64,000 nt of DNA from Taenia hydatigena (taxonomy: Eukaryota; Platyhelminthes; Cestoda; Cyclophyllidea; Taeniidae), in assembly GCA_036345935.2 (NCBI GenBank), contig JADWOT020001393.1:1-64000 (forward strand). The letters run 5' to 3'. How positions within the stretch are numbered: position 1 is the stretch's first letter; every line of letters begins with the position of its first letter. Below, in pieces: positions 12,000 to 21,555 of the stretch. Both the position numbers and the translations under genes were made by a program. The notes beneath the pieces were generated by a model, which searched no databases, was not told where the DNA came from, and saw only the letters and a program-made list of their open reading frames with translations.

Positions 12000-12764
12000 A
12001 AATGAACGACTTCACCTGTTCAATATGCTTTGCGAAGCACAGTGACAGCATTTTATACCGGGCACACATGGCACGTGCGCATCAAAGTAGGCACAGATTT
12101 TGCCTAAAATTTTTCCAAATGACCACAAATTGTGCGTATAATCTCTTATCTAAACTTAAGCTATTCGGCAAGTAACCACCTGACTGTGACACTTCTACAT
12201 GCATTGGCACCCTTAGCATTTTGTTTTAGAAAGTTTACCAGCAATTTGCCAAAGTTGCGCCGTGGTAGGCGAAACTATCGGCACGGTTCTCCTGCATCAA
12301 AAATGTGAGTTAAGCAGATAAATGTCGTAAACGTTTCTTCATTGCATTCGCATGCTCGTTGATATTAAGAAAGGTTTTATTTCAAATTCCAATAACAGCT
12401 GCAAACCACACTGAATGCCCCGCGTGCGGTCTGCCATTTGAAAGCTTCGAATTGCTTCTGATTCACTTTATTGGAATCCGCATTAGTGAGTTTGCAGGTG
12501 TTCCGATCCGAGCAGCAAAATATTGACCCACTCTATCGTCTTCTGTTCCAGATCAAACTACGAATTCTCATGGGATCCACTTTTACTGCACAGAATGCTA
12601 TCACGATTATCTGACGTGGAAGTGTCTAAAATGGCACTTTCGTTTCCTTCAGCCCCGTGCGTTTTATCTCATTCATTAGACTTACTTTATATGGATGCTT
12701 GCAATTATTCTACGTCTTTTGCTTAACAGATGTATGGCAAGAACTGTTCAGCTTTATGGAATAA
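12000..12764 (+). CDS. C2H2 zinc-finger gene, 3' exon cassette (copy 1, partly degenerate fingers)
   Basis: Four exons follow one another: 12000-12086 (87 bases), 12399-12485 (87), 12552-12656 (105) and 12730-12764 with a TAA. All internal introns are phase 1, so every full exon is a multiple of three and encodes one finger. Finger 1 is intact: CSIC, 12 residues, H, 4 residues, H (ending AHMARAH). Finger 2 has CPAC, 12 residues and HFIGIR, so the last His is Arg. Finger 3 has CTEC, 12 residues and HFRFLQ, so the last His is Gln. The last exon reads VWQELFSFME. Exon sizes and phases match the cassette at 39.2 kb. C2H2 fingers usually bind DNA; loss of zinc ligands in two of three suggests decay or a changed role. 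Earlier exons were not found. Confidence 0.68.
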
Positions 12765-14154
12765 ACATCATGTGCACAATGAACTTTGTAAGTCCTAAAT
12801 ACGTTTTATTTTACCATGCTAATTGGCATCAAAATAAAGGCCTATTAAAGCCGGAATATTTGTCGTTATGTTTAATTTTAGCCTACAAAGCTAAAGTGGA
12901 ATTGCGGGACTTTCGATTATCTTATGTTAAGGTACTTTAACCAATTACGGTCAAATTGTGAGTGATCAGCTGCTTTCTTATATCTTTGTTTGTTCCTCAT
13001 AATCTAAACAGTACTTGATATGCGAAGCACTATTTACCTTAGCAAAAATTTCCCGCAAAATTTATAGCTTGCCTATTTGTCTTTTTTGAAATCCAGGTGG
13101 AAACATTAAGACATTCTATTGCCATTTTACAAAGTTTTACTCTTGTGTTTCATTTAAGAACGACAATGAGATTATATGCATTAGGTAGTGTCATGATGCT
13201 CTAGGCGGCACTTTACTTAAAAGCAATGAAAATACAATGCACTTAGAATACTCTTCTTTCATTTAGGTAGTATCTATATAGAGTGAGGTGATCACTGTTT
13301 TTAATTGTTTTAAGCATTTTATGTGCTCATTTTCAAACATGGTGAGGAAGGAAAACCCTGATTAGTCTAACGACACTACAGTAAGTAAAATTCTCTCATT
13401 ACTTCTAGTTCAATTATATCCTTTGAAGAATGTGTAGGGTGGAATCGTATGGGACACTCGATAGTATGTGCCGGCAGATGTTCATTGTGCATATCTTGAT
13501 TGAGACATAGACTCACAGCATTCGAAGGACAGCTATTAGGTGCGCTCTGTGAACTAGTAGCTAGACACGAAGGCTCCTAGCAGAGATACCGCTCTGATGT
13601 GCCAAATCCGAGACTGGCCGCGCTTTGAAAGAAATCGAAGAGTAAAATTGTACCTAGTGATAACCGCCTTATTCACTGACGACTTGTGGTTTCTTTGCCT
13701 ATGAAAGCTGTGTATTGCGGTGTAGATTTGACACAATGCCCCGATGTCAGCAGATCTTAAACCGTCTTTGGTTTCAACTTGACGAGCCCTCTTTTTACTT
13801 TTTATAGCTATTCCATGCATCCGGAAGTAACAGAATCCTTGTCCCAAGTTAGAGATTTGGGGTCCGTTGCTGCTTTCACGGTCCTCCAATTCCTCACAAT
13901 TTTTGTTGTTCACTTCCATTAGTGGTTTTCTTGAAGGGTGCGATCAGTGTTAAGAAATATCCTCCTTAAGTCAATGGCATAAACGATTTTGAAACAGTTT
14001 AGACAAGGGAGCAATGAAGGCCTGCAGACCGCATTCCGAAAAGTATAATTCATAGTTATATTTACGGACTAATGCCAAGCAAACATTTGTCCAAGCGCCT
14101 ATCCCTTGGTTTCCTCAGTTTTACTTGAAAGTACATAAGTGTCCTAGTTCAATG
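12765..14154. other. Spacer with one unconfirmed minus-strand ORF
   Basis: Apart from the 121-codon ORF at 13554-13919 listed separately, no exon or shared repeat was seen. The first 100 bases are probably the 3' flank of the zinc-finger cassette; a block of it (TTTGTAAGT near 12785) is shared with the flank of copy 2 near 39810. Confidence 0.35.
13554..13919 (-). CDS. Hypothetical ORF of 121 codons
   Basis: An ATG at 13919 opens 121 codons without interruption, long for this window. The peptide starts MEVNNKNCEELEDRES, is basic in the middle (KSKKRARQVETKDG) and hydrophobic at its end. There is no recognised domain, signal peptide or membrane segment. It could be a single-exon gene, an exon whose limits I cannot see, or a relic of a mobile element. 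No similar sequence was noticed elsewhere in the window. Confidence 0.2.
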   Translation of the reverse strand: MEVNNKNCEELEDRESSNGPQISNLGQGFCYFRMHGIAIKSKKRARQVETKDGLRSADIGALCQIYTAIHSFHRQRNHKSSVNKAVITRYNFTLRFLSKRGQSRIWHIRAVSLLGAFVSSY

Positions 14155-15815
14155 TGTGCTGCTTGAACTTGAAGTATTCATCGCTACTACGAATACTTAC
14201 GACCGCTTCCTACTTACTACTTACCACTAATACTCACTTACTGCCCAAGAAGTTTCGGGTTCTGTGCAGGGTTGAGACAGATTTTTCGCAGGCTAATTGT
14301 CAATGACAAAAAGTCAAGAGCGGTTGCTGAATGGAAGTGGGAACGATTGGCAAGGCTATGAGCTAGAAATTGCTGAGGGTGAAGTTGGTAATAGAAGATG
14401 TCAAACTGGCATTACAAGGCTTGATTTTAATTAAGTGTCTTATTACTGGGTGGTTTAGCTTTATGCCACTGTAGCAGGCAGGAAGGCTTCTAATAGAGAC
14501 TGGTGAATGCCTGCGGGTATCAATTAAAAGCTTTATTAGTTGATCATAAGCTGTCATATGGGCACAAGTACTGCCGTACTACCCGCAACATTGATCAGTG
14601 GTAACTGAATTGACTTAACGACCACCTACATCTAAGAATGCCACGGCGATGGCGAGTGTCAACTTTAAACCTGAAAAATCAAGGGTTTGCTTTAGTTATA
14701 AATGTCTCTAGTCAATTAAAATGAAATGTATTTTAAGCATCGCAATACAACAATGTGCCTTTTTAGGCTGGCAGAATGGTGCCCTTTCAGATTCTTTGAG
14801 AACTCACTGTGCTCCGCAGAACTGCTACTAACGCAGCCGATCGGCCCAGAAATGGTCACACTGCTATGGCTTGAAATTAAAAATCTAAACCAAAAGGAAT
14901 CTAGTGAAATTGGTGCCCTTTGTCACAACTCTTGAAAAAGTTAAGGTCCTATTTATTGAGAATTAAAGGAACCACATTAGATGATACTAGATGACATCCT
15001 GGTTATGCGTCCACATGCGCATCTTTACATTCGAGCAAGTCTCATAACGTATTTCATAAAAATTTGAATAGTAAGGCATGCCTTTAAGTCGATTCGGCTG
15101 CTCACATTGGTCGCTCAATACACCTGTACCATAACTGCTCCTTTTCCGAAGAGCCATTACAAGGGTTCACACGACACATATCGAGCCAGTGTTAATCACA
15201 TATACAAAGGGTTTGTTTGGTATAGAAGGTGTCTTCCCGACCAGAAGACCGGTGGGAAAAGTAATAATGCAAGGTAGAATGGTATTTAACAAAACTTAAG
15301 ACTTCTAAATGAGATTCGCATTGTACCCTTACCAAACCTATACCACTAGCTTCGCTAATAAGTTTTGAATACACCGTAGCATTGGCTGCAACGGGGTTGA
15401 CCTTGAAACTGGAGTTGATGGCCTTCCACCTAAAATTCGCATCATTAAATGCATTTTAGCCCATCGTTGCCTCCTTCCGCTCTCAAGGGACTCCAGATGA
15501 TCTCTGAACATGCATGCGCATAACGGCAATACCTATTTGTGCAAAACATTACCTACTTGTTATTTTATAATATTGTTTTACCCCATATTTCATTCAAGAA
15601 AATAAGTTGCAGTGAAATACACAGGCTGTTGCCACTTTATTTGTGTTTTAAACCTTAATTGACATCGGTTAAATTATGGTTTTATTAGAATACTTCCTGC
15701 TTTTATGTAAAGAGTGCATGGGGACATTTAAGTAATTTAGCACCATTAGTTCTAGTGATGGCAAGCATTATGTGCACTCATCTACAAACTTAGTGAGGAA
15801 GAAATACCATGTGGA
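14155..15815 (+). repeat. Repeat family C, copy 1 (longest)
   Basis: About 1.66 kb. From 14155 to about 15450 it matches 28425-29755 in order. Landmarks are the TACT-rich start, GGCAAGGCTATGAGCTAGAAA at 14350 against 28611, CAATTAAAAGCTTYATTAGTTG at 14521 against 28780, GGCATGCCTTTAAG at 15077 against 29348, and CTAAAATTCGCA at 15430 against 29713. The right part, 15440-15815, matches 41690-41985 in reverse. Both copies hold short minus-strand frames over the same bases but none is long or intact. It is an interspersed element of unknown class; no terminal repeats or transposase motifs were seen. Confidence 0.75.
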
Positions 15816-16333
15816 TCCACACTCGCTGTAAAATTCCTCTCTCTCAGATCATGCATAAAGTTACATACCTTCGCCCTATTTCGGTTAGTCTGGTGGTTCC
15901 CTTCATGTCCTTTTCAAGGATCACGACAGCCACAGCTGCATCACTAGTGGCTCATGGATTGAGGTCTGGTGCTGTTGATTATTCATATCAAGTAGTCTCT
16001 CAAGAAGAAAATCAGCACCTGTACATTGCATAACGATCGCTGAAGTAGAGTGACCAATGATTGTGTATTTTCTTACAGCAGAAGTGTTTAGGTCTTTAAA
16101 ACACTTCGCTAAAAAGACCAAACTCTTGTTATGAGCTAAAAAATTATCAGTGAGTTTAAATTAGCTCACCCTAGATGTTAACAAATAATTGCGGACTATT
16201 TGCATAAAGTTAAATATAGTAAAAACTTACTAATGCTTGCGTTGTATGAAAAGGAGGCATCCAAAGTAAATATGAAAGACCAGACACATGTGTACTAATC
16301 CGACCCCCAAATACGATAAACAAACGATAGATT

Positions 16334-17702
16334 CTCGGCCCTCACCACTTCAACTACAATCAGTGGCATAACGAAAATCACCGATGCACCAACGGTAAAC
16401 TCTCGGCTCTCGCCACTTTAACTGCAGTTAGTGACATGATAAAATCGTCATGCAGGGCATTCCAGTCTGGGATCAGTGGTGTTTACGCGACTCAAATTGA
16501 GTGGCATATTCTATATCTGAGCAACTGCAACTAATCTAGTTAACCTAGATTCAGCCTCCTATTTTTTCCCGGAACCACCAATGCGTTCGTCCCATTTGTA
16601 GACACTACTTAATGCAACCGCCGAACATGTGCCCAGTCTGTCAACAAAGTGGAAGTTGTAGCTAGGCACTCTTCTGGATCTTCAGAATTAGCTTACTTCT
16701 TTGGAGTTATATTTGAGTGAGGAGGTTAAAGTGACTTCTTGTGCTGAACAGAGAGGGTTAAGAGAAAACGAGAAGTTGTTTAGTCGCCATACACACTCTT
16801 TCCTTCAGGCACAAAACGGTGTAGGAATGGGTACTTTAGAAGTGCTTGGCCTTCCTTGACGTTTTCAAATCAAAACTATGGACCTTTATACTGGACCTCT
16901 TTCCGCTCCTTTGACTCTAAAATGCATTCGTTTGCCTTGGCGTCTTCATCCTGTTTCTCAATGTGCTCTCCTTGTCGATCTCTATTCTCTGAATGTTGGC
17001 AGCTTGTGACTAGTCTGCGCTTTACACGAATCGAGACATATTAAGTTTGGCGATTTGGCACTTGGAATCCCGTTAACCGCAATGCCAATTCTTGTATGTT
17101 CCACGCAAATGACTCTCCATGTTACAATACTTGAGCAGAAATAAATTGGTGGTTTATGCTACTACAATCCATCCTCATCAAAGTCTTGCGGTCTAAAGCG
17201 GATCAACAAAAGTTAGAGATGTATGTTTACCACTTAATTAAGGCGTTTCTGCGGCCGCAATCGCTGTTAAGGTCTGTCGTAAAGACAGCTTAAACAGCAT
17301 TCAATCAACCAGAGCATTTAAATGGCTCTAACTGCGCAAAACTACTCGTCTGGGAAACAAACTTTTGATCAAAATTGAGCCACCTTAAGAAAAATAAAAG
17401 CAATTTGGCAAAAACCGGTTGTGTAAGGCAATTTTGCTTATATGTACGATCTGTTGATAATGACGAATAAAATAGGACACTGCGCGTGAGAGGCGAGGTT
17501 CCTACCATCCTGACCCATCCCACTTACTCGCTTTCCTCTCCCCATCTTTACACCATCGCACCTTGAAACCTGCATAGGTGAATGTGGCAGTAGTGTCACT
17601 ACCCCATCACTCATACCTATCTACATGCCATTACCGTTTTTTACAGCAGTTGCTGCTGCAAGGAGAGAAGTAGATGCACCAGGCATTGGCGCTGATTGGT
17701 AA
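16334..17702 (+). repeat. Repeat family A, copy 1
   Basis: About 1.37 kb that matches 19068-20423 along its whole length at high identity. It opens with a short tandem duplication of about 70 bases (CTCGGCCCTCACCACTT, then CTCGGCTCTCGCCACTT) and closes at GGCGCTGATTGGTAA. Internal landmarks are CCGCTCCTTTGAC, CTGCGGCCGCAATCGCTG and CCTCTCCCCATCT. Short frames in both copies are not intact and no known protein is recognised. Repeat B begins about 25 bases after it ends. Confidence 0.8.
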
Positions 17703-17727
17703 CGAAAGCATTTAATAAGAAAATGAG

Positions 17728-18783
17728 ACAAAGCATTGCAAATACGTAATTATTGATAATGCGGCCCGCCCGTGAGAATAGCGTAACCCATATTTTTTGT
17801 TTATTACACATTATAATCCATAAATTGCGATTGGCATGAAAAGTAACGTCTCTAGAATGCGCATGCTATAAAGATAACACGACCAAACACGAGGGTATTG
17901 TGGTTGAAAAACAGATAAACCGAAGTCAGTGAGGTTTGACCAGGCCATGAAGTTCTATGGAGGAGCGTACCCTAGTCGTCGAGTATCACATTACTGCGAT
18001 GTGGTTAGGGAAAACTTCTGCCATTACGTGCATCTGTCTCGTAGTCGGTGGCTTTTGTTACCCAAAGCAGTCAACATTTCAGCCATGTCATTATCTTGTG
18101 TCGTTCTGGTGCAAATACTGCCTATGGCTGTCAGAATGCATTCTGTAGCTACACATGTTCCCAGTCACTGTGCCATTATTTTGGAAACTCCATCTATCCC
18201 CGGAAGAAAGTCCAAGAGGCATTGAGTGGTGGAGCCCTCGTTGCCATGCTGAAAACTGCGACTAATGTGGTAGATGTAAGGGTAGGATGGACAAGGACTT
18301 TTGTGATTATACGCAGTGTGAAGCTAGCGAATGCTTCATTGGGCCGTTTTGGAGTTACGAATACATCACTGGTGGCAAATGCTGAAAACGGTAAGGCCAA
18401 TATGCAACTAAGACGACCAGCGCTTTTGCCGAAACAGCACAAGTCAAGCGCACACTACTATTCTGCATTTCCTGACCACCGATGCATGCTTTCTCACCTC
18501 ATTCGCACTTACATCTTACCAATTTCTCGTTTCCTAACGATAGGGTTTCCAGTTTTCCTTGTCCAGCATCGCCAATGTCCCACTTTTTGTGCCTCTACAT
18601 TAAACCTCACCTCACATCCTTCGGCTTTTCAGCATTCCCCTTTATACAAATGACGCCGAAATGGACACAAGGACATCCTCCACACACCCCACGTCCATCC
18701 GCATCCGAAGTCGTCCGGATTGTTAACGGGTGTGAATGCACAATGTAGGGCACCACGTGAATCTGCAGGCATGGTGACCGGTT
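17728..18783 (+). repeat. Repeat family B, copy 1
   Basis: About 1.05 kb matching 35604-36603. It starts at ACAAAGCATTGCAAATACG and ends at about CAGGCATGGTGACCGG. It carries the longest frame of the window (18048-18653 +, 201 codons). In copy 2 the same frame is partly preserved: both read ANMQ.RRPALL and then QHKSS, and both have VSHYCDVVR upstream in another frame. Copy 2 has stops, and the opposite strand is open over the same bases, so coding is uncertain. No domain is recognised. This is probably a mobile element remnant. Confidence 0.75.
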
Positions 18784-19067
18784 GAGTAATCGAATGGTTC
18801 TGCAGATGGATAATGTTGCCCACTTATGCTTATTTATGAGTTATAACAATGGATCTCGAGTTGTATTTTGTAGACCCAGAGCAAATGTCGACCTCGCAAG
18901 AGCCAATGGGGAGAACCAAAACATAAGTACGGATCTGTATGGTGATGGACGGTAAGAATTAAGGCAACCTTGCGTAAGAAAGGGAAGCGCAATCAACAAT
19001 CAATGTTAGTGAGTGACGGTGAAATTCTTGGAAACGTTCACTTTCTTGTTGAATTTGGGCCCATTCT
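18784..19067. other. Spacer between repeats B and A
   Basis: A stretch of about 280 bases not shared with the other repeat copies and without an exon-like frame. Confidence 0.35.
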
Positions 19068-20423
19068 CGGCTCTCGCCACTTTAACTACAGTCAGTGACA
19101 TGACAAAAATCGCTGATGTGCCAACGACAAATTCTCGGCTTCATCTGCAGTTAGACATGATAAGATCGTCATGCAGGGTATTCCAGTTTGGAATCAGTGG
19201 TGTTTACGCGACTCAAGTTGAGTGGCATGTTCTGTATCTGAGCAACTGCAACTGATCTAGTCAACTTAGAATCGGCCTCCTATTTTATCCGGAACCGCCA
19301 ATGCGTTCATCTCATTTGTAGACACTACTTAATGCAACCACTCAACATGTGCCCGGTTTGTCAACGAAGCTGAAGATGTAGCTAGGCACTCTTCTGGACC
19401 TTCAGAATTGGCTCACCTCTTTAGAGGTATATTTGAGTGAGGAGGCTAAAGTAAATTCTTGTGCTGAACAGAGAGGGTTAAGGAAGAACGAGAAATTGTT
19501 TAGTCGCCATGCACACTCTTTAATCAGGTGCAAAATGGTACGGAAATGGGTACTGCTTGAGTGCTTGGCCTTCCTTGACGTTGTCAAATCAAGGCTATAA
19601 ACCTTTGGACTGGACCTCTTTCCGCTCCTCGGACCCTAAAATTCATTTGTTTTCCTTGCTTTCTTTATCCTTGTCCTCAGTGTGCTCTCCTTATCGATCT
19701 CTATTCTCTGAATGTTGGATGCTTATGACCAGTCTGTGCTCTAAACAAACGAGAAATCTAAAGTTTGGCGCATTGGCACTTGGAATCTCGTGAACCGCAA
19801 TGCAAATTCTGGTATGTTCTACGCAAATGGTTTTCCCTGTTACAATACTTGAGTAGAAATAAATTGGTGGTTTGTTCTGCTACAATCCATCCGCATCGAA
19901 GTCTTGCGGTCTAAAGTAGGTTAATAAAAGTTAGGGATGCATGTTTACCGCCTGATCAACTTGTTTCTGCGGCCACAATTGCTGTTAAGGCGTGTCGTAA
20001 AGACAGCTTAAAAAGCATTCATTCAACCAGAGCGCTTTATTGGATCCGAATACCCAAAACTTCTCCTCTGGGAAACAAACTTTTGGTCGAAACTAAGTTG
20101 TCCGAATAAAAATAAAAGCAATTTGGCAAAAACCAACCGTGTAAGGAAATTTTGCTTATATATCCGACCTATTAATGATGACGAATCAGATAGGACACCA
20201 CGCGTGAGAGGCGAGGTTCCTAGCATCCTAACCCATCCCACCCACTCACTTTCCTCTCCTTCCAATCTGCACACCATCGTACCCTGAGACCTGCATAGAT
20301 GAATGCGGCAGTAGTGTCACTACCCCATCACTCATACCTATCCACATGCCATTACCGTCTTCTACAGCAGTTGCTGCTGCAAGGAGAGAAGTAGATGCAC
20401 CAGGCATTGGCGCTGATTGGTAA
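19068..20423 (+). repeat. Repeat family A, copy 2
   Basis: A direct copy of 16334-17702 in the same orientation, with scattered substitutions and a few small indels. The start again carries the CTCGGCTCTCGCCACTT block, and the end again falls at GGCGCTGATTGGTAA. The flanks then differ from copy 1 (TGGTGCTGACAAGG here), which fixes the right boundary. Confidence 0.8.
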
Positions 20424-20849
20424 TGGTGCTGACAAGGTGTCACGAAGACTACGTTGGCAACTTAGTGGTGTGATTGTAGGGTGTCTGACTCTAGATGTGT
20501 GCTCAAATCACGCCAGGATCGGTGCACTTCAGCCCCTACCTTACCCTTGTACTCTGCTGCGCCACGTACAAAACGCATTTTAATTGCAGCCTGTCTGCCT
20601 ACTCCGCGCGATCCAATAGGGAAGAAATTAGGAGGCGGACGAGGGGAGGCGAGTTGGGAGAGGTTGGCATGTAAGTACAGCGAAGTATTGCGGCAACTAG
20701 GAACGCGATTTGTTTGCCATAAAATGGCTTGATCGTGGCCGACAGGAATGGATTAATTGAATATGAGATGGTTTCCAAGCAGCGAAAATCCAAACTATAC
20801 ATAAAGCATTGGGAGGCGAAGAAGGGAAGGCACAAGCTACGCTGCCATA

Positions 20850-20921
20850 GCTGCAGACGAGACTCGAACCCACAATATTCTGGGTAGAATTTAAGCGCGC
20901 TTCACACTGCGCTACAACAGC
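20850..20921 (-). pseudogene. tRNA-like sequence, probably a tRNA pseudogene or SINE head
   Basis: On the minus strand the 72 bases fold partly as a tRNA. The acceptor arm GCTGTTG pairs with CTGCAGC (one mismatch, one G-T). The D arm is GCGC/GCGC behind TA. The T arm is GTGGG, loop TTCGAGT, then CTCGT. The A box (TAGCGCAGTGTG) and B box (GGTTCGAGTCT) are close to consensus. Counting from these, the anticodon arm would be CTTAA-ATTCTAC-CCAGA, whose stem does not pair; the nominal anticodon is TCT (Arg). With a broken anticodon stem it is more likely a relic than a working tRNA gene. Confidence 0.6.
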
Positions 20922-21161
20922 TTCATCTCTCACATCCTCCCGCCTTTGACTGCTAGGACATTGCTCTACTCTTTATTGCATGGCATGCCATGTCCGCTCT
21001 CCTACACTCACTCGGTGCAAGCATGCTTCGCCACATGGTCAATGTGTCGATACGTCTGATGCAGTCTAGCACCACGCCACTCAACCAGAGGCGTTGCGAT
21101 ACACCATATTTGTTTCCTTCCTGGGTGTTTTTTATAATTACATTCGATTGAATGCCGCTAG

Positions 21162-21344
21162 CGGTGGCGGCTACAAGGTGGAAGTGTGAAGGCAGCATTG
21201 GCAAGAGCACTTGAGAATGATGCGGATAAATTTAACGTGGTTGAGGTGAGCAAGTGGTTAGCGGTGGCAAGTAGTAGCGGGGTGGTAGTGGTTGCACGGG
21301 ATCCGCCTGTAGATTCGTCACAAGAAATAGGGGCGTGGTTATAA
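21162..21344 (+). CDS. Candidate coding stretch, GC-rich, unidentified
   Basis: A 60-codon frame with no ATG, running from just after a TAG to a TAA at 21342-21344. It includes VKAALARALENDADKFNVVE, which ends at a GAG followed by the donor GTGAGC at 21246. Composition is richer in G than the surroundings. It could be an internal exon ending at 21245, a terminal exon, or chance in GC-rich DNA. No family is recognised and the upstream acceptor is not clear. Confidence 0.18.
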   Translation, partial: RWRLQGGSVKAALARALENDADKFNVVEVSKWLAVASSSGVVVVARDPPVDSSQEIGAWL

Positions 21345-21487
21345 TGCGCTAGTCGAGAAGTAGAGCTCCCCAGAAGTATGATTATAGCCTTCATTCATCT
21401 CTCCTTCCCTTGCCTTACTATCTGCAGTCGTTTGTCGTCCCATAGGATTAGAGTGGACTCGCATCTTTAGTGTTTTACTGACAGCGT

Positions 21488-21555
21488 GGCTTCATGGTGT
21501 AGTAATTAGAACCCAGGACTTTGAGTCATGCAGCCCTTCCTCATTCTTGACCCAC
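21488..21555 (+). pseudogene. tRNA-Gln(TTG)-like pseudogene
   Basis: The bases GGCTTCATGGTGTAGTAATT followed by AGAACCCAGGACTTTGAGTC resemble the first two thirds of eukaryotic tRNA-Gln. They carry the CATGGTGTA start of the D-arm region and an anticodon arm CAGGA-CTTTGAG-TCATG with anticodon TTG at 21521-21523. The T arm and B box that should follow (GTTCAAATC) are not found; the sequence runs into CTTCCTCATTCTTGACC. It is therefore a truncated relic. Confidence 0.5.
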
